The notes below the pieces were generated by a model that was given only the letters and a program-made list of their open reading frames with translations, was not told the origin of the DNA and made no database searches. This document shows, one piece after another, positions 9,046 through 17,405 of a stretch of 64,000 bases of DNA (positions within the stretch are counted from its first letter, which is position 1; every line of letters begins with the position of its first letter). The stretch is from positions 6,557,786 through 6,621,785 of the forward strand of contig NZ_JAGIOO010000001.1 in NCBI RefSeq assembly GCF_017876755.1, read 5' to 3'. Origin of the DNA: Crossiella equi (GTDB lineage Bacteria; Actinomycetota; Actinomycetes; Mycobacteriales; Pseudonocardiaceae). The position numbers were made by a program, and so were the translations under genes.

Positions 9046-9120
9046 CGCTGCCCGAGCTCCCCTTGCCCGAGGCGCCGCTGCCCGAGTTCCTGCTGCCCGG
9101 TCTGCTGCTGCCCGATCTGT
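9046..9120. repeat. Five tandem 15-bp repeats
   Basis: Units of exactly 15 bp starting at 9046, 9061, 9076, 9091 and 9106, each built around YGCCCGR (for example CGCTGCCCGAGCTCC). The array sits in the gap between two convergent genes. On the plus strand it would read LPELP-LPEAP-LPEFL-LPGLL-LPDLS, but no convincing start or ribosome binding site is present, so I treat it as a minisatellite. Confidence 0.75.
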
Positions 9121-9132
9121 CGCGCCACCACG

Positions 9133-9831
9133 TCACCGCACCAGCGCGGCCAGCACTCCCGCGGTGTCCGCGAGCCCGGGCAGCACGATGTGCGCCCCCG
9201 CCGCCCGGAGCTCCTCCTCGTCACACCGCCCGGTCGTGACGCCCACCGCAGTCGCCCCGTGGTGCAGCGCCGCCTCGATGTCGTGCGGAGTGTCCCCGAC
9301 GACCACTACCCGCTTGGCCGGGAACCGCACCCCGTACTTCCGCTCCGCCAGACCCACCGCCGTGCCGACCAGCGGATGTCGCTCCAGCGACTGGTGCCCG
9401 TACCCGCCGACCTCGAAGTCCACGTGCTCGTCCAGCCCGAACGCGTCCAGCTTGAACCGCGCGACCTCCGGCAGGTTCCCGGTGACCAGGCTCTGTACCA
9501 CGCCCGGCGTCGCCGCGAGCGCGCGTAGCACCTCCGCCGCACCGGGCAACGCGCTGCCGCGCTGGTGCAGCACCTCCCGGTCGGCCGCGACGACGTCCAC
9601 CAGCGCCGCGAACACCCGCCGCACGTCGTCCTCGGTCTCCGCCATGCCGTGCCGGTTCAGCAGTTCGGTGGTGATCGCGCGCTCGGTGCGCCCCTGGAAC
9701 GTGGGCACGTGCCGCATGTCCTGACCGGACACGCGCCGCAGCACAGTGCCGTACCAGTCCGCGCCGGTGCCCCGCAGGTCCACCAGCGTCAGGTCGATGT
9801 CCCACAGCACCAGCGTGTGCGGCCGCGTCAC
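9133..9831 (-). CDS. HAD family hydrolase (phosphoglycolate phosphatase-like)
   Basis: A 232-residue haloacid dehalogenase superfamily phosphatase. Motif I DIDLTLVD (Asp10 nucleophile, Asp12) at the N-terminus, a helical cap from about residue 18 to 90, motif II SLVTGN around 117 and motif IV GDTPHDIEAA near 180. The cap type matches phosphoglycolate phosphatase and beta-phosphoglucomutase relatives; the substrate is not deducible. The GTG start at 9831 overlaps the stop of the upstream membrane-protein gene as GTGA, so the two are coupled. Confidence 0.85.
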   Translation of the reverse strand: MTRPHTLVLWDIDLTLVDLRGTGADWYGTVLRRVSGQDMRHVPTFQGRTERAITTELLNRHGMAETEDDVRRVFAALVDVVAADREVLHQRGSALPGAAEVLRALAATPGVVQSLVTGNLPEVARFKLDAFGLDEHVDFEVGGYGHQSLERHPLVGTAVGLAERKYGVRFPAKRVVVVGDTPHDIEAALHHGATAVGVTTGRCDEEELRAAGAHIVLPGLADTAGVLAALVR

Positions 9832-10745
9832 GGGATCACCCGCAGGCTAGAGACGATCTTGGACAGCTCCGCCGCCGCGGCCGAATCCGGCGCGTCCTGG
9901 TCGGCCTGCACTACGAACACCGCGCCCTGCTCCGTGCCCTGCCCGGCCACCGCGACCACGTGCACCACACCCGCGGGCGGATCGCACTGGTGCCGCGTAC
10001 CGGGCACGGTCACCGTCGCGGTCACCCGCGCCGCCGCCCGCGAACCCACAGTCAGCGCCTGGACCTTGCCCACGTCGATCCGGGGCTGCTCGCCCTCGGT
10101 GTCGCCGTAGCGCCCGTCAGCCCACAGCTTCGCCGCCTCCGCGGCCGTCACCGCCGGGTCGGAGATCTTCGCGCCGCCGACACCCGCGATCGCGCGCTTG
10201 GCTGACTTCCGCTTCGGGTCGGCCGTGCAGAACCCCTCGCGGAACGTCGACGCCCCGCTCATGCCGACCTTCGGCCCGTTGGCGTCCTCGAACCCGATGA
10301 TCGTCGAGGCGCCCAGCACCTTCCACGCCGGCGGCACGTCGTAGGCCAGTCCGCGCTTGGTCCACACGCCCTGCCAGCCCGCCACCTGCGGCGCGACCGT
10401 GCCCGTGGACGGACCGGTGGACGCGGCGGGCGCCGTGGTCGGCCGCTGCGAGGTCGTGCTCGCCGTCGAGGTGGCCGTGGCCACGGCCGAGGTCCCTTGT
10501 GAACCGGCCTCATCGGAACCGTTGGCCAGGAACACGATCGCCACCAGGCCGACCACGATCACCGCGCTCAGCCCGACCACCAGCAGCTGCCGCCCACGCC
10601 GCGACGGCGGCGGGCCCGGAGGCGGGCCCGAGGCGCCATACACACCCAGCCCGCCGTAGTCGGGCGTGGCGCCGTGGAACTCGGTGTGCTGATACCGCTC
10701 CCAGTACGGCGGGTCCTGCCCTTGGCCCTGTCCTGACGACGTCAC
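9828..10745 (-). CDS. Membrane-anchored protein with extracytoplasmic domain (paralogue 1)
   Basis: A 305-residue protein of unknown function. Cytoplasmic Gly/Pro-rich N-terminus (about 1-60), one transmembrane helix (LLVVGLSAVIVVGLVAIVFL, about 65-84), a Ser/Thr/Ala linker to about 130, then an extracytoplasmic domain with two Cys residues (FCTAD and HQCDPP). It is clearly paralogous to the next upstream gene: same architecture, both N-termini begin MT-SG, and both Cys positions are kept. The GTG at 10745 is preferred over the longer reading from 10775 because it aligns with the paralogue and has TACGGT 6 nt upstream. Coupled to the HAD gene downstream. Confidence 0.75.
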   Translation of the reverse strand: MTSSGQGQGQDPPYWERYQHTEFHGATPDYGGLGVYGASGPPPGPPPSRRGRQLLVVGLSAVIVVGLVAIVFLANGSDEAGSQGTSAVATATSTASTTSQRPTTAPAASTGPSTGTVAPQVAGWQGVWTKRGLAYDVPPAWKVLGASTIIGFEDANGPKVGMSGASTFREGFCTADPKRKSAKRAIAGVGGAKISDPAVTAAEAAKLWADGRYGDTEGEQPRIDVGKVQALTVGSRAAARVTATVTVPGTRHQCDPPAGVVHVVAVAGQGTEQGAVFVVQADQDAPDSAAAAELSKIVSSLRVIP

Positions 10746-10751
10746 CCCGCG

Positions 10752-10757
10752 ACCGTA
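10752..10757 (-). promoter_or_regulatory. -10 box for membrane paralogue 1
   Basis: TACGGT on the minus strand, 6 nt before the GTG at 10745; leaderless-type spacing. Confidence 0.4.
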
Positions 10758-10788
10758 CCTGGCCGCACCGACCATTCCGTCCAGTCGG

Positions 10789-11586
10789 CTACTTGGCCAG
10801 CCGGACCGAGTCCAGGATGCGCTTCATCTCCGCCTCGGTCGGCGCGTACTGGGCGTTCTTGCCCTCGAACGACACGTCCAGCACGAACATCCCGGTGAAC
10901 CGGGGACCGCGCATCGCCAGCGCCACGACCTTGCCCTTCGGCGCGTTGCACTCGCTGGCCGCGGTGGTGGTCGCGTTCGCGACCACCATGACCCCGGCCA
11001 CCCCGCCGTTGGTGAAGTTCGAGGGCTCCTCCAGTGTCACCTTTGGCTCGGCCTTGTCCACCGAGTAGCCCTTGGTCGCCACGTACTTCGCCAGCTCACG
11101 GGCCGCCCGCGCCATATCGGTGTCGTCGGACTTGCCCGAGCCGACCTCCGCGCGGGTGTACTCGCCCTGCCCGCACTGGTACGGGTGCAGCGCGGCCAGG
11201 CCACTCAGGATCGGGCCCGAGGTCGAGCGCGTGCCGCTCTTGCTCCTCGTCCACGAGGCAGGCACCTCGTAGGTCATGCCCGCATCGGCGTTGGTGATCG
11301 GCACCCAGCTCGCGCCGGAGGCACCGCTGCTGCCCGTGGGCGAGCCCGACCGCGTCGCACCGGTCGTGCCGGAGGCCGTCGTCGTGGGGGAGGCCGCCGG
11401 CGGGGTGTCGTCGCCGCGCACGAGCAGCACGACCACCATCACCAAGCCCACCACGATCACCAGGCTCAGCCCCGCGATGATCATCGTCCGCGTGCGGTTC
11501 TTCGGCGGTTCCGGCGTCCCCTCGGAGAACACGCCGAGGCCGCCGTAGCCGCCGCCACTCCCACCCTGATCCCCAGACCACGTCAC
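10789..11586 (-). CDS. Membrane-anchored protein with extracytoplasmic domain (paralogue 2)
   Basis: A 265-residue protein. Short Gly-rich cytoplasmic tail, one transmembrane helix at about 35-57 (MIIAGLSLVIVVGLVMVVVL), a Thr/Ser/Gly linker to about 95, then a domain with conserved features such as MTYEVPASW, YQCGQG and ECNAPKGKVV. The domain resembles a family common in actinobacteria that is anchored the same way, but I cannot assign a function. Located 43 bp upstream of its paralogue in the same orientation; the two probably arose by local duplication. Confidence 0.75.
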   Translation of the reverse strand: MTWSGDQGGSGGGYGGLGVFSEGTPEPPKNRTRTMIIAGLSLVIVVGLVMVVVLLVRGDDTPPAASPTTTASGTTGATRSGSPTGSSGASGASWVPITNADAGMTYEVPASWTRSKSGTRSTSGPILSGLAALHPYQCGQGEYTRAEVGSGKSDDTDMARAARELAKYVATKGYSVDKAEPKVTLEEPSNFTNGGVAGVMVVANATTTAASECNAPKGKVVALAMRGPRFTGMFVLDVSFEGKNAQYAPTEAEMKRILDSVRLAK

Positions 11587-11594
11587 GGCTGGAC

Positions 11595-11600
11595 ACCGTA
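11595..11600 (-). promoter_or_regulatory. -10 box for membrane paralogue 2
   Basis: TACGGT on the minus strand, 8 nt before the GTG start at 11586; leaderless-type spacing. Confidence 0.4.
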
Positions 11601-11601
11601 C

Positions 11602-12906
11602 CTAACGCAGCGCGGACCGGCGGGTCTCCGGCACGATCAGCATGCCGACCACGGTCACAGCCAGGCACACCGCCAGCAGGACGGCCACCGGAGCGGGTGA
11701 CCCGGTGCTGCGCAGCAACTCAGTCCCGACCAGCGGCGCGGCGGCTCCGGCCAGCATCGTCGCGGCCTGGTACCCGACTGAGACCCCCGAGTACCGCACG
11801 GTCGTGTCGAACAGTTCGGCGTAGAACGCGGCCTGCGCCCCGGTCAGCAACCCGTGCAGCAACAGCCCGACCCCGACCGCGAGCAGCACCGACCCCTGCT
11901 CACGCGTCGCTACCAGGGGGAAGAACACGGCGGTCCACCCGGCGGCGAGCACGGCCGCGACAACCGCGACCGGCCGCCGCCCGAACCGGTCGGACAACGC
12001 GCCACCAGCCAGCATCGCCAGCACCTGCACCACGGACCCGGCGGTGACGGCGACGGTCGCGGCCCCGGTGCTGAGCCCGATGTGTTTGGCGTAGACCAGC
12101 AGGAAGATCGTGAACACGTAGAACGCCGCGTTCTCCCCGATCCGCGCCGCGAACACGCTGAACAGTTGCCGGGGATGCGTCCGCACCGCGGCGAGCACAG
12201 GCGCCCGCACGGGCTTCTCGGCCTTGGCGGCCTGCGTGAACAACGGCGACTCGGCCACCCGCAACCGCACCCACAACCCGACCAGCACGAGCACGACCGA
12301 GGCCAGGAACGGAATCCGCCACCCCCAGGCGGTGTAGTCGGCGCCGCTCATCGAGTACGCGGTGACCGCGAGGGCAGCCGTCGCGAGCAGGTTGCCGAGC
12401 GGCCCGCCGGTCTGCGGCGTCGCGGTCCAGAATCCGCGCCGCCGGGCAGGCCCGTGCTCGGCGACCAGGAGCACGGCGCCCCCGAACTCCCCACCGAGCG
12501 CGAACCCCTGGACAAGCCGCAACAGGGTCAGCAGCAGCGGCGCGGCCACCCCGATCTGCGCGTACCCCGGCAGCACGCCGATCAGGAACGACGACACCCC
12601 CATCAGCACCAGGCTGACGGCGAGCAGCTTCTTCCGCCCGACCCGGTCCCCGAAATGCCCGAACACGACCCCGCCCAACGGCCGGGCGACGAACCCGACG
12701 GCATAGGTCACCAGCGCGAGCAACACCCCGCTCAACCCGTCGGCCTCGGGGAAGAACACGGGCCCGAAGATCGTCGCGGCCGCGGCGCCGTACAGGAAGA
12801 AGTCGTAGAACTCGACCGTCGTACCGATGACCCCGGCACTGACCACCCGCGCCAGCGACCCTTGGCCCGAACCGCCACCGGCTCCGTCCCGCACCCCATC
12901 AGCCAT
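11602..12906 (-). CDS. MFS transporter, metabolite:H+ symporter family
   Basis: A 434-residue permease with about 12 transmembrane helices. The loop 2-3 signature FGHFGDRVGRKKLL and the N-terminal GTTVEFYDFFLYG place it in the metabolite:H+ symporter branch of the major facilitator superfamily (relatives of ShiA, ProP, KgtP). Proton-coupled uptake of a small organic acid or osmolyte is likely; the substrate is not deducible. The ATG at 12906 (MADGVRDG) is chosen over the upstream in-frame start because the added residues are not hydrophobic family sequence. It probably ends the group of leftward accessory genes. Confidence 0.88.
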   Translation of the reverse strand: MADGVRDGAGGGSGQGSLARVVSAGVIGTTVEFYDFFLYGAAAATIFGPVFFPEADGLSGVLLALVTYAVGFVARPLGGVVFGHFGDRVGRKKLLAVSLVLMGVSSFLIGVLPGYAQIGVAAPLLLTLLRLVQGFALGGEFGGAVLLVAEHGPARRRGFWTATPQTGGPLGNLLATAALAVTAYSMSGADYTAWGWRIPFLASVVLVLVGLWVRLRVAESPLFTQAAKAEKPVRAPVLAAVRTHPRQLFSVFAARIGENAAFYVFTIFLLVYAKHIGLSTGAATVAVTAGSVVQVLAMLAGGALSDRFGRRPVAVVAAVLAAGWTAVFFPLVATREQGSVLLAVGVGLLLHGLLTGAQAAFYAELFDTTVRYSGVSVGYQAATMLAGAAAPLVGTELLRSTGSPAPVAVLLAVCLAVTVVGMLIVPETRRSALR

Positions 12907-12995
12907 GGCCGCAGCTTCACGCGACCAGATCACGCAGTCAAGGAAAACGAACAACCACGTCCGCTATCCGGACAGCTGATGTCTTCGGGTGGTGC

Positions 12996-13406
12996 CTAAC
13001 CCACCAACAGGCTGAGCCGCACCTTTCGCACCGGATTGTCCACATTGGTGTCCACCAGGCACACCGACTGCCAGGTCCCGAGCGCCATGCGCCCACCGAG
13101 CACCGGCACCGTCGCGAAGGGCGGCAGCAACGCGGGCAGCACGTGATCCCGCCCGTGCCCGGGCGACCCGTGCCGATGCCGCCACCGGTTGTCCTTTGGT
13201 AGAAGGTCGCGCAACGCCGCCAGCAGGTCGTCGTCGCTGCCCGCGCCGGTCTCCAGCACCGCCAGCCCGGCCGTTGCGTGCGGCACCCACACGTGCAGCA
13301 GCCCGTCTCGCTCACCGGCATCGGCCAGGAACCGCTCGCACTCGGCCGTCAGGTCGTAGACCACCTCGACGGCCCCGGTCCGGACCTCGATCTCCTCGGT
13401 CAACAC
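12996..13406 (-). CDS. YjbQ family (UPF0047) protein
   Basis: A 136-residue compact protein of the YjbQ/UPF0047 family, described as secondary thiamine-phosphate synthase for some members. Conserved signatures are visible in order: HVWVPHATAGLAVLE near 41-55, HGSPGHGRDHVLPALL near 79-94 and GTWQSVCLVDTNVDNP near 108-123, which carry the His and Asp residues expected at the active site. Two starts are possible. The GTG at 13406 is preferred because TAGCGT lies 7 nt before it; the GTG at 13415 would add three residues. Divergent from the class V aminotransferase gene. Confidence 0.85.
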   Translation of the reverse strand: MLTEEIEVRTGAVEVVYDLTAECERFLADAGERDGLLHVWVPHATAGLAVLETGAGSDDDLLAALRDLLPKDNRWRHRHGSPGHGRDHVLPALLPPFATVPVLGGRMALGTWQSVCLVDTNVDNPVRKVRLSLLVG

Positions 13407-13413
13407 CTCTCGC

Positions 13414-13419
13414 ACGCTA
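13414..13419 (-). promoter_or_regulatory. -10 box for the yjbQ-like gene
   Basis: TAGCGT on the minus strand, 7 nt before the GTG at 13406. It supports the shorter start. Confidence 0.4.
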
Positions 13420-13445
13420 CTGCCCCCTGCCGCACCGCACCTGCC

Positions 13446-13451
13446 TAGCCT
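13446..13451 (+). promoter_or_regulatory. -10 box for the class V aminotransferase gene
   Basis: TAGCCT, 7 nt before the GTG at 13459; leaderless-type spacing. Confidence 0.5.
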
Positions 13452-13458
13452 GGCGCTC

Positions 13459-14490
13459 GTGCACCCAATACCCGCGAACCTCTTCGACCTCCAGCCGGGC
13501 TACCTCAACACGGCCAGCATTGGACTCCCGCCGGCCTTCGCCGCGGACGCCGTCACCGACGCGATCGCCCGCTGGCGCACCGGCGCCGACAGCGCCCCCG
13601 CCTTCGACGAGCACGTCGCCCGCGCCCGCGAGGCCTTCGCCACTCTCGTCGACGTCCCGGCCACCCAGGTCGCGAGCGGCGCCAGCATCTCCCAGCTCAT
13701 CGCCCTGGTGGCGGGGAGCGTGTCGGACGGCACCCGCGTCCTGGCGGTTCGCGACGACTTCACCAGCGTGACGTTCCCCTTTGCCGCACAGGCGTATCGC
13801 GGCGTCACGGTGACCGAGGTCGAACCGGGGAAGCTGCTGTCTACTGTGGACGACTTCGACCTGGTCGCGGTCAGCGCCGTGCAGTCCTCGACGGGCGCGG
13901 TGCTCGACCTCGACGGCCTGCGTACTGCGGCGGAAGCCGCCGGGGTGCCCGTCCTGCTCGACGTGAGCCAGGCCGCGGGCTGGATGCCGCTGTCCTTGGC
14001 TTGGGCCGACTGGGTTGTGGGCACCGCGTACAAGTGGCTGCTGTCGCCGCGCGGCGCCGCCTGGCTCGCGGTGCGGCCTGACGCGCTGGAGCGCACCCGG
14101 CCGTTGGCCGCCAACTGGTACGCCGGTAAGGACCCGTGGGCCACGATCTACGGCATGCCGTTGCGGCTGGCTGGGGATGCGCGGCGGCTCGACCTGTCAC
14201 CGGCCTGGTTCGCGCAGGTGGGGGCGGCGGCGTCGTTGCCTTGGCTGGTTCAGCTGGATATGGCGGCCGTGGGCGAGCACTGCGCTGGACTTGCCGACGC
14301 GGTGCGGCGAGGGCTCGGGTTGGCGCCTGCCGGATCAGCGATCACCTCGCTTGAGTTGTCGGCGGAGCGGCTCGACCGGTTGAAGGCGGCGGGGGTGCGG
14401 TTCAGCATGCGGGCGGGCAAGGCACGGTTGTCTTTCCACCTCTACAACACCTCGACTGACGTCGACCTGGTGCTGGGCGCGCTCACGTAG
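13459..14490 (+). CDS. PLP-dependent class V aminotransferase
   Basis: A 343-residue pyridoxal-phosphate enzyme of the class V group (NifS/isopenicillin epimerase-like fold). Visible cofactor residues: Asp168 in LLDVSQAAGW, which contacts the pyridine nitrogen, and Lys192 in TAYKWLLSPRG, which forms the Schiff base. The N-terminus LFDLQPGYLNTASIGLP matches the usual start of this group. There is no cysteine-desulfurase active-site loop, so it is more likely an aminotransferase, lyase or epimerase with an amino-acid substrate. Its last 8 nt overlap the end of the convergent DUF222 gene. Confidence 0.88.
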   Translation: MHPIPANLFDLQPGYLNTASIGLPPAFAADAVTDAIARWRTGADSAPAFDEHVARAREAFATLVDVPATQVASGASISQLIALVAGSVSDGTRVLAVRDDFTSVTFPFAAQAYRGVTVTEVEPGKLLSTVDDFDLVAVSAVQSSTGAVLDLDGLRTAAEAAGVPVLLDVSQAAGWMPLSLAWADWVVGTAYKWLLSPRGAAWLAVRPDALERTRPLAANWYAGKDPWATIYGMPLRLAGDARRLDLSPAWFAQVGAAASLPWLVQLDMAAVGEHCAGLADAVRRGLGLAPAGSAITSLELSAERLDRLKAAGVRFSMRAGKARLSFHLYNTSTDVDLVLGALT

Positions 14491-15412
14491 TCCATCGGTG
14501 CAGCCGCACCTCGATGGTCGGGGTGGTCAGCGTGAACTGTGGTGGGAGGTACTGGGTTGGGGCTTCGGGGGAGTCCTGACGAGGGGTGGGGATGGCGGTG
14601 TGCTCGGTCGCCGGTTCGTGGGCGGCCGGGGCGTGCTCGGGGCGCGGGGCGGGGGAGCTGGTCGGTTTGCCAGGGCTGTCGAGCGGGCGTGTGGACGTCG
14701 GGAGGTGGGCGTAGGACCAGAAGCGGTCGCCAGGCCGGGGACGGTCGTACCAGTGCTCGTGCAAGCCGTGGTTGCGGCGCTCGATCTCCTTGCTGCACAA
14801 GGCTGTCAGCGCGTCTGCCCGGCGTTCGTCCGTCGGCTCCGGAGTGGGGCCGGTCGGGGTCAGCATGGTCCGGTTCAGGGCCGCGCTGATGACCTTGCCG
14901 CTGTCGTTGTCCAAGCGGCCGTGCAGGGACCAGGTGCCGTCCTCGTGGTGGCGCAGCGCCACGCGGGCCTGGCCCGGCTGGTGCGGAGCCACACCCGGGC
15001 GGGGACTCCCGTGGCTCTGCCGGGTGCGGCGGACGTGCTCCCGGAAGCTGGTGCCGTCCGCGGTGGCGGCCGTCTTGAGCAGGGTTGGGAGCACGTCGCG
15101 GAAGGCGGTGTCGCCGAGGCCGACCCGGGTGCGGGACAGCAGGGCCACGTGGGGGTACGGGAGGTCGCCGCTGGCGAAGATGACTGCCAGCTCGGGGACT
15201 TCGCGGACCTGCCGGGCCACGCAGACGCGTTGGGCCGCTTCGGTGGTGGTCATGTGCAGCTCGCCGCGCAGCCACGCCCGCATTGACGTGTAGTGGTCCA
15301 GCTTGTAGTCGCCTCGGGAGTCGGCCTCGGCGATCGTGCGGCTCAGCTCGGCTTGCATCCGGGTCAGCGCGCGCCACTGCTCACGGAGGCGTTCGCGCAG
15401 GTCAGGTGTCAT
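14483..15412 (-). CDS. DUF222 domain protein without HNH motif
   Basis: A 309-residue protein of the actinobacterial DUF222 (13E12-like) family. The DUF222 core runs from about residue 10 to 230, with helical signatures such as TEAAQRVCVARQVRE, SGDLPYPHVALL and GKVISAALNRT. Family members usually end in an HNH nuclease motif; here the C-terminus is Pro-rich and low-complexity with no H-N-H residues, so it is either a degraded copy or a non-nuclease variant. The ATG at 15412 (TAGCGT 7 nt upstream) is preferred to the TTG at 15442. It overlaps the convergent aminotransferase gene by 8 nt. Such genes are often present in many copies per genome. Confidence 0.75.
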   Translation of the reverse strand: MTPDLRERLREQWRALTRMQAELSRTIAEADSRGDYKLDHYTSMRAWLRGELHMTTTEAAQRVCVARQVREVPELAVIFASGDLPYPHVALLSRTRVGLGDTAFRDVLPTLLKTAATADGTSFREHVRRTRQSHGSPRPGVAPHQPGQARVALRHHEDGTWSLHGRLDNDSGKVISAALNRTMLTPTGPTPEPTDERRADALTALCSKEIERRNHGLHEHWYDRPRPGDRFWSYAHLPTSTRPLDSPGKPTSSPAPRPEHAPAAHEPATEHTAIPTPRQDSPEAPTQYLPPQFTLTTPTIEVRLHRWTT

Positions 15413-15419
15413 GGGGTCG

Positions 15420-15425
15420 ACGCTA
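15420..15425 (-). promoter_or_regulatory. -10 box for the DUF222 gene
   Basis: TAGCGT on the minus strand, 7 nt before the ATG at 15412; leaderless-type spacing. Confidence 0.4.
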
Positions 15426-15544
15426 GGGAGGGGGTCTGACAATTCGGGGCGGGGAGGGAGGGGTGGGGCGGGGAATCACTCGGGTCGGTGAACGTCGGGC
15501 TGGTGGCTTCCGGTGGTTCGGCGGGGCCCGCGAAGGTGGGAGGC

Positions 15545-16603
15545 ATGCTCGTCCGCCGCGTTCTCGTCGCTGTCCTCCTCACCGCACTCCTCCCCGCTCC
15601 CGCCGCGCACGCACAGGAGAATCCTGTCGAGCTGGTGGCAGCTCGTACCGAGTACTCCTCGACATTCGCCAATCCGGATGGCTCCCGCACGCTCGTCATG
15701 CACACCGCTCCAGTGCACGTGCGTGACAGCGCGGGCGGTTGGCGGGAGGTCGACCTCACGCTGCGGCCTGGTGACGGCGGGCGGCTCGAGCCCGCGGCAC
15801 ATCCCCGTGCGCTGAGCCTGGGTGGGCAGGGGAGTACCGAGCTCGTGCGGATGGCCTACGGGCAGGCCGCGTTCAGCCGGAAGTGGCCGACGCCGCTGCC
15901 CGCGCCCGTGGTGCGGGGAAACCGCGTGACGTACCCGCAGGCGCAGGCTGGACAGGATCTGGTCATCACCGTGACGCGCACCGGATTCACCCAGCGGTTG
16001 GTGGCTGCCGGGGGTGGCGGCGCGGTAGACGAGGCCGCGGGTGTGGATGGTGGTCCGGGGAGCCTGGTCGAGCCCGCTACGGTGGGGCTCGGGCCGTTGC
16101 TGGACACCTACGTGCAGAGCAACGTGCTCAACGTGTCGCTCGGGCACCAGCCCGATGTCCGGGTGGGCACATTCGACGGGGCGGTTGTGGCGCGGTCGTT
16201 CCTGAACTGGCCGTTGGAGGCCTTGCGGGGCAAGCGGGTGCGGCTGGCGGAGCTGGAGCTGTGGAACTGGCACTCGTGGTCGTGTCAGCCGCGTGCGTGG
16301 CAGGTGTGGGAGACGACCGTCGCGGGCGCCGGTACCGCTTGGAACCGGCAGCCGGAGTGGCTGGCGCAGGTGGCGGAGAGCAGCCGGACCACCGGGTACT
16401 CGGCGATCTGCCCGGACGCCACCGCCGGGGTCGACCTGACCGGGCTCGTGCGGAAGTGGGCCGGTGGCAGTGGGGCCGGGATGGGCACTGTCGGGCTGCG
16501 GGCGGTGGACGAGGCGGATGTGTTCGCGTGGAAGAAGTGGGCCGCGGCCGCGACGGGGGAGGGGCATCCGCCGCGGTTGGAGGTGACCTACCTCGAAGGA
16601 TGA
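15545..16603 (+). CDS. Secreted DNRLRE domain-containing protein
   Basis: A 352-residue exported protein. Signal peptide MLVRRVLVAVLLTALLP to about residue 23 (AHA cleavage), an N-terminal beta-rich region (about 25-170) and a DNRLRE-type beta-sandwich from about 180 (LDTYVQSN, then SFLNWPL and LELWNWHSWSC) to the end. The DNRLRE domain is a carbohydrate-binding-like fold frequent in secreted actinobacterial proteins; members often carry nuclease or repeat domains that are missing here. The ATG at 15545 gives an intact signal peptide, with GAAGG 8 nt upstream. Role at the cell surface unknown. Confidence 0.78.
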   Translation: MLVRRVLVAVLLTALLPAPAAHAQENPVELVAARTEYSSTFANPDGSRTLVMHTAPVHVRDSAGGWREVDLTLRPGDGGRLEPAAHPRALSLGGQGSTELVRMAYGQAAFSRKWPTPLPAPVVRGNRVTYPQAQAGQDLVITVTRTGFTQRLVAAGGGGAVDEAAGVDGGPGSLVEPATVGLGPLLDTYVQSNVLNVSLGHQPDVRVGTFDGAVVARSFLNWPLEALRGKRVRLAELELWNWHSWSCQPRAWQVWETTVAGAGTAWNRQPEWLAQVAESSRTTGYSAICPDATAGVDLTGLVRKWAGGSGAGMGTVGLRAVDEADVFAWKKWAAAATGEGHPPRLEVTYLEG

Positions 16604-16645
16604 ACGGAATTGACCACTCGGTTCGTGCGCGTCGGCGGATGCAGT

Positions 16646-16651
16646 TACGGT
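16646..16651 (+). promoter_or_regulatory. -10 box for the 16660 gene
   Basis: TACGGT, 8 nt before the GTG at 16660; leaderless-type spacing that supports this start. Confidence 0.4.
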
Positions 16652-16659
16652 GAGAAACC

Positions 16660-17370
16660 GTGTCGGAGCATCAGTCATCCGGACCGGTGAGGGAGATGTC
16701 GAAACCTTGGCGCATGGGTGACACCTCGCCGTTGCCGGTGGTGTCTTCTGGCCCCAATGGGGGTCATCCGCGAGAGGGGGAAGCTGGTCTGTCCTCGCTC
16801 GCGGAGCGGCCTGCCGTGAACTACGCGGTCAAGGGCCTGGGACTGGTCGGGGTGGCCGTGCTGTCCGGGCTGCTATGGGTCGCGTTCCAGCCCTCGGTGG
16901 TCGCGGGGTCGCCCACCACACCGCCCGGAGTGCCCGCGTACTCCTTCCAGGCGCACGCCGAACACCGGGACGAGGACTGCCGGAAGCGGGCCTACGGGCG
17001 CGTCGCGGACTTCTTCCAGGAGAGGCCGTGCCAGCTGGTCGTGCGCACCCTGCACACCACCAGCGCGCAGGACGGGGCCAAGGTGGTGGTGTCGGTGTCC
17101 GTGGTGCGCATGCGCAGCGTCGCTGACGCCGCCGAGCTGAACAAGCTCACCACCAAGGATGGCACCGGGAACATCACCGACCTGCTCAAAGAGGGCTACA
17201 GCGTCCCGGATGGGCCACGGAAGCTGACCAGCGCGGGATACGCGTCCGCGGTCAGCGGTTCCGTGGTCACCATCGTCGAGTCGGACTTCTTCGCCGAGGA
17301 CCGGTCCGATCCGGCCGTGCTCAAGGCGATCAGCGCCGACGCGTTGCGGTTCGGCGCGATCATGAGCTGA
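16660..17370 (+). CDS. Membrane-anchored protein of unknown function
   Basis: A 236-residue protein: polar N-terminus (about 1-52), one transmembrane segment at about 55-78 (VKGLGLVGVAVLSGLLWVAF), then an extracytoplasmic domain with two Cys (DEDCRKRA and RPCQLVV) likely to pair. The distal part (VVVSVSVVRM, DLLKEGYSVPDGP) looks like a small alpha/beta fold. I do not recognise the family. Stands alone, ahead of a strong bidirectional terminator. Confidence 0.7.
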   Translation: MSEHQSSGPVREMSKPWRMGDTSPLPVVSSGPNGGHPREGEAGLSSLAERPAVNYAVKGLGLVGVAVLSGLLWVAFQPSVVAGSPTTPPGVPAYSFQAHAEHRDEDCRKRAYGRVADFFQERPCQLVVRTLHTTSAQDGAKVVVSVSVVRMRSVADAAELNKLTTKDGTGNITDLLKEGYSVPDGPRKLTSAGYASAVSGSVVTIVESDFFAEDRSDPAVLKAISADALRFGAIMS

Positions 17371-17405
17371 CCTGCGGCGGTGCCGGGTTGATCCCCTTCG
17401 GGGGT

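Noticed and set aside
8976-9239. LP-repeat reading frame through the 15-bp array
   Set aside because: The only start is a TTG inside a terminator, no ribosome binding site is present, and it runs antisense into the HAD gene.
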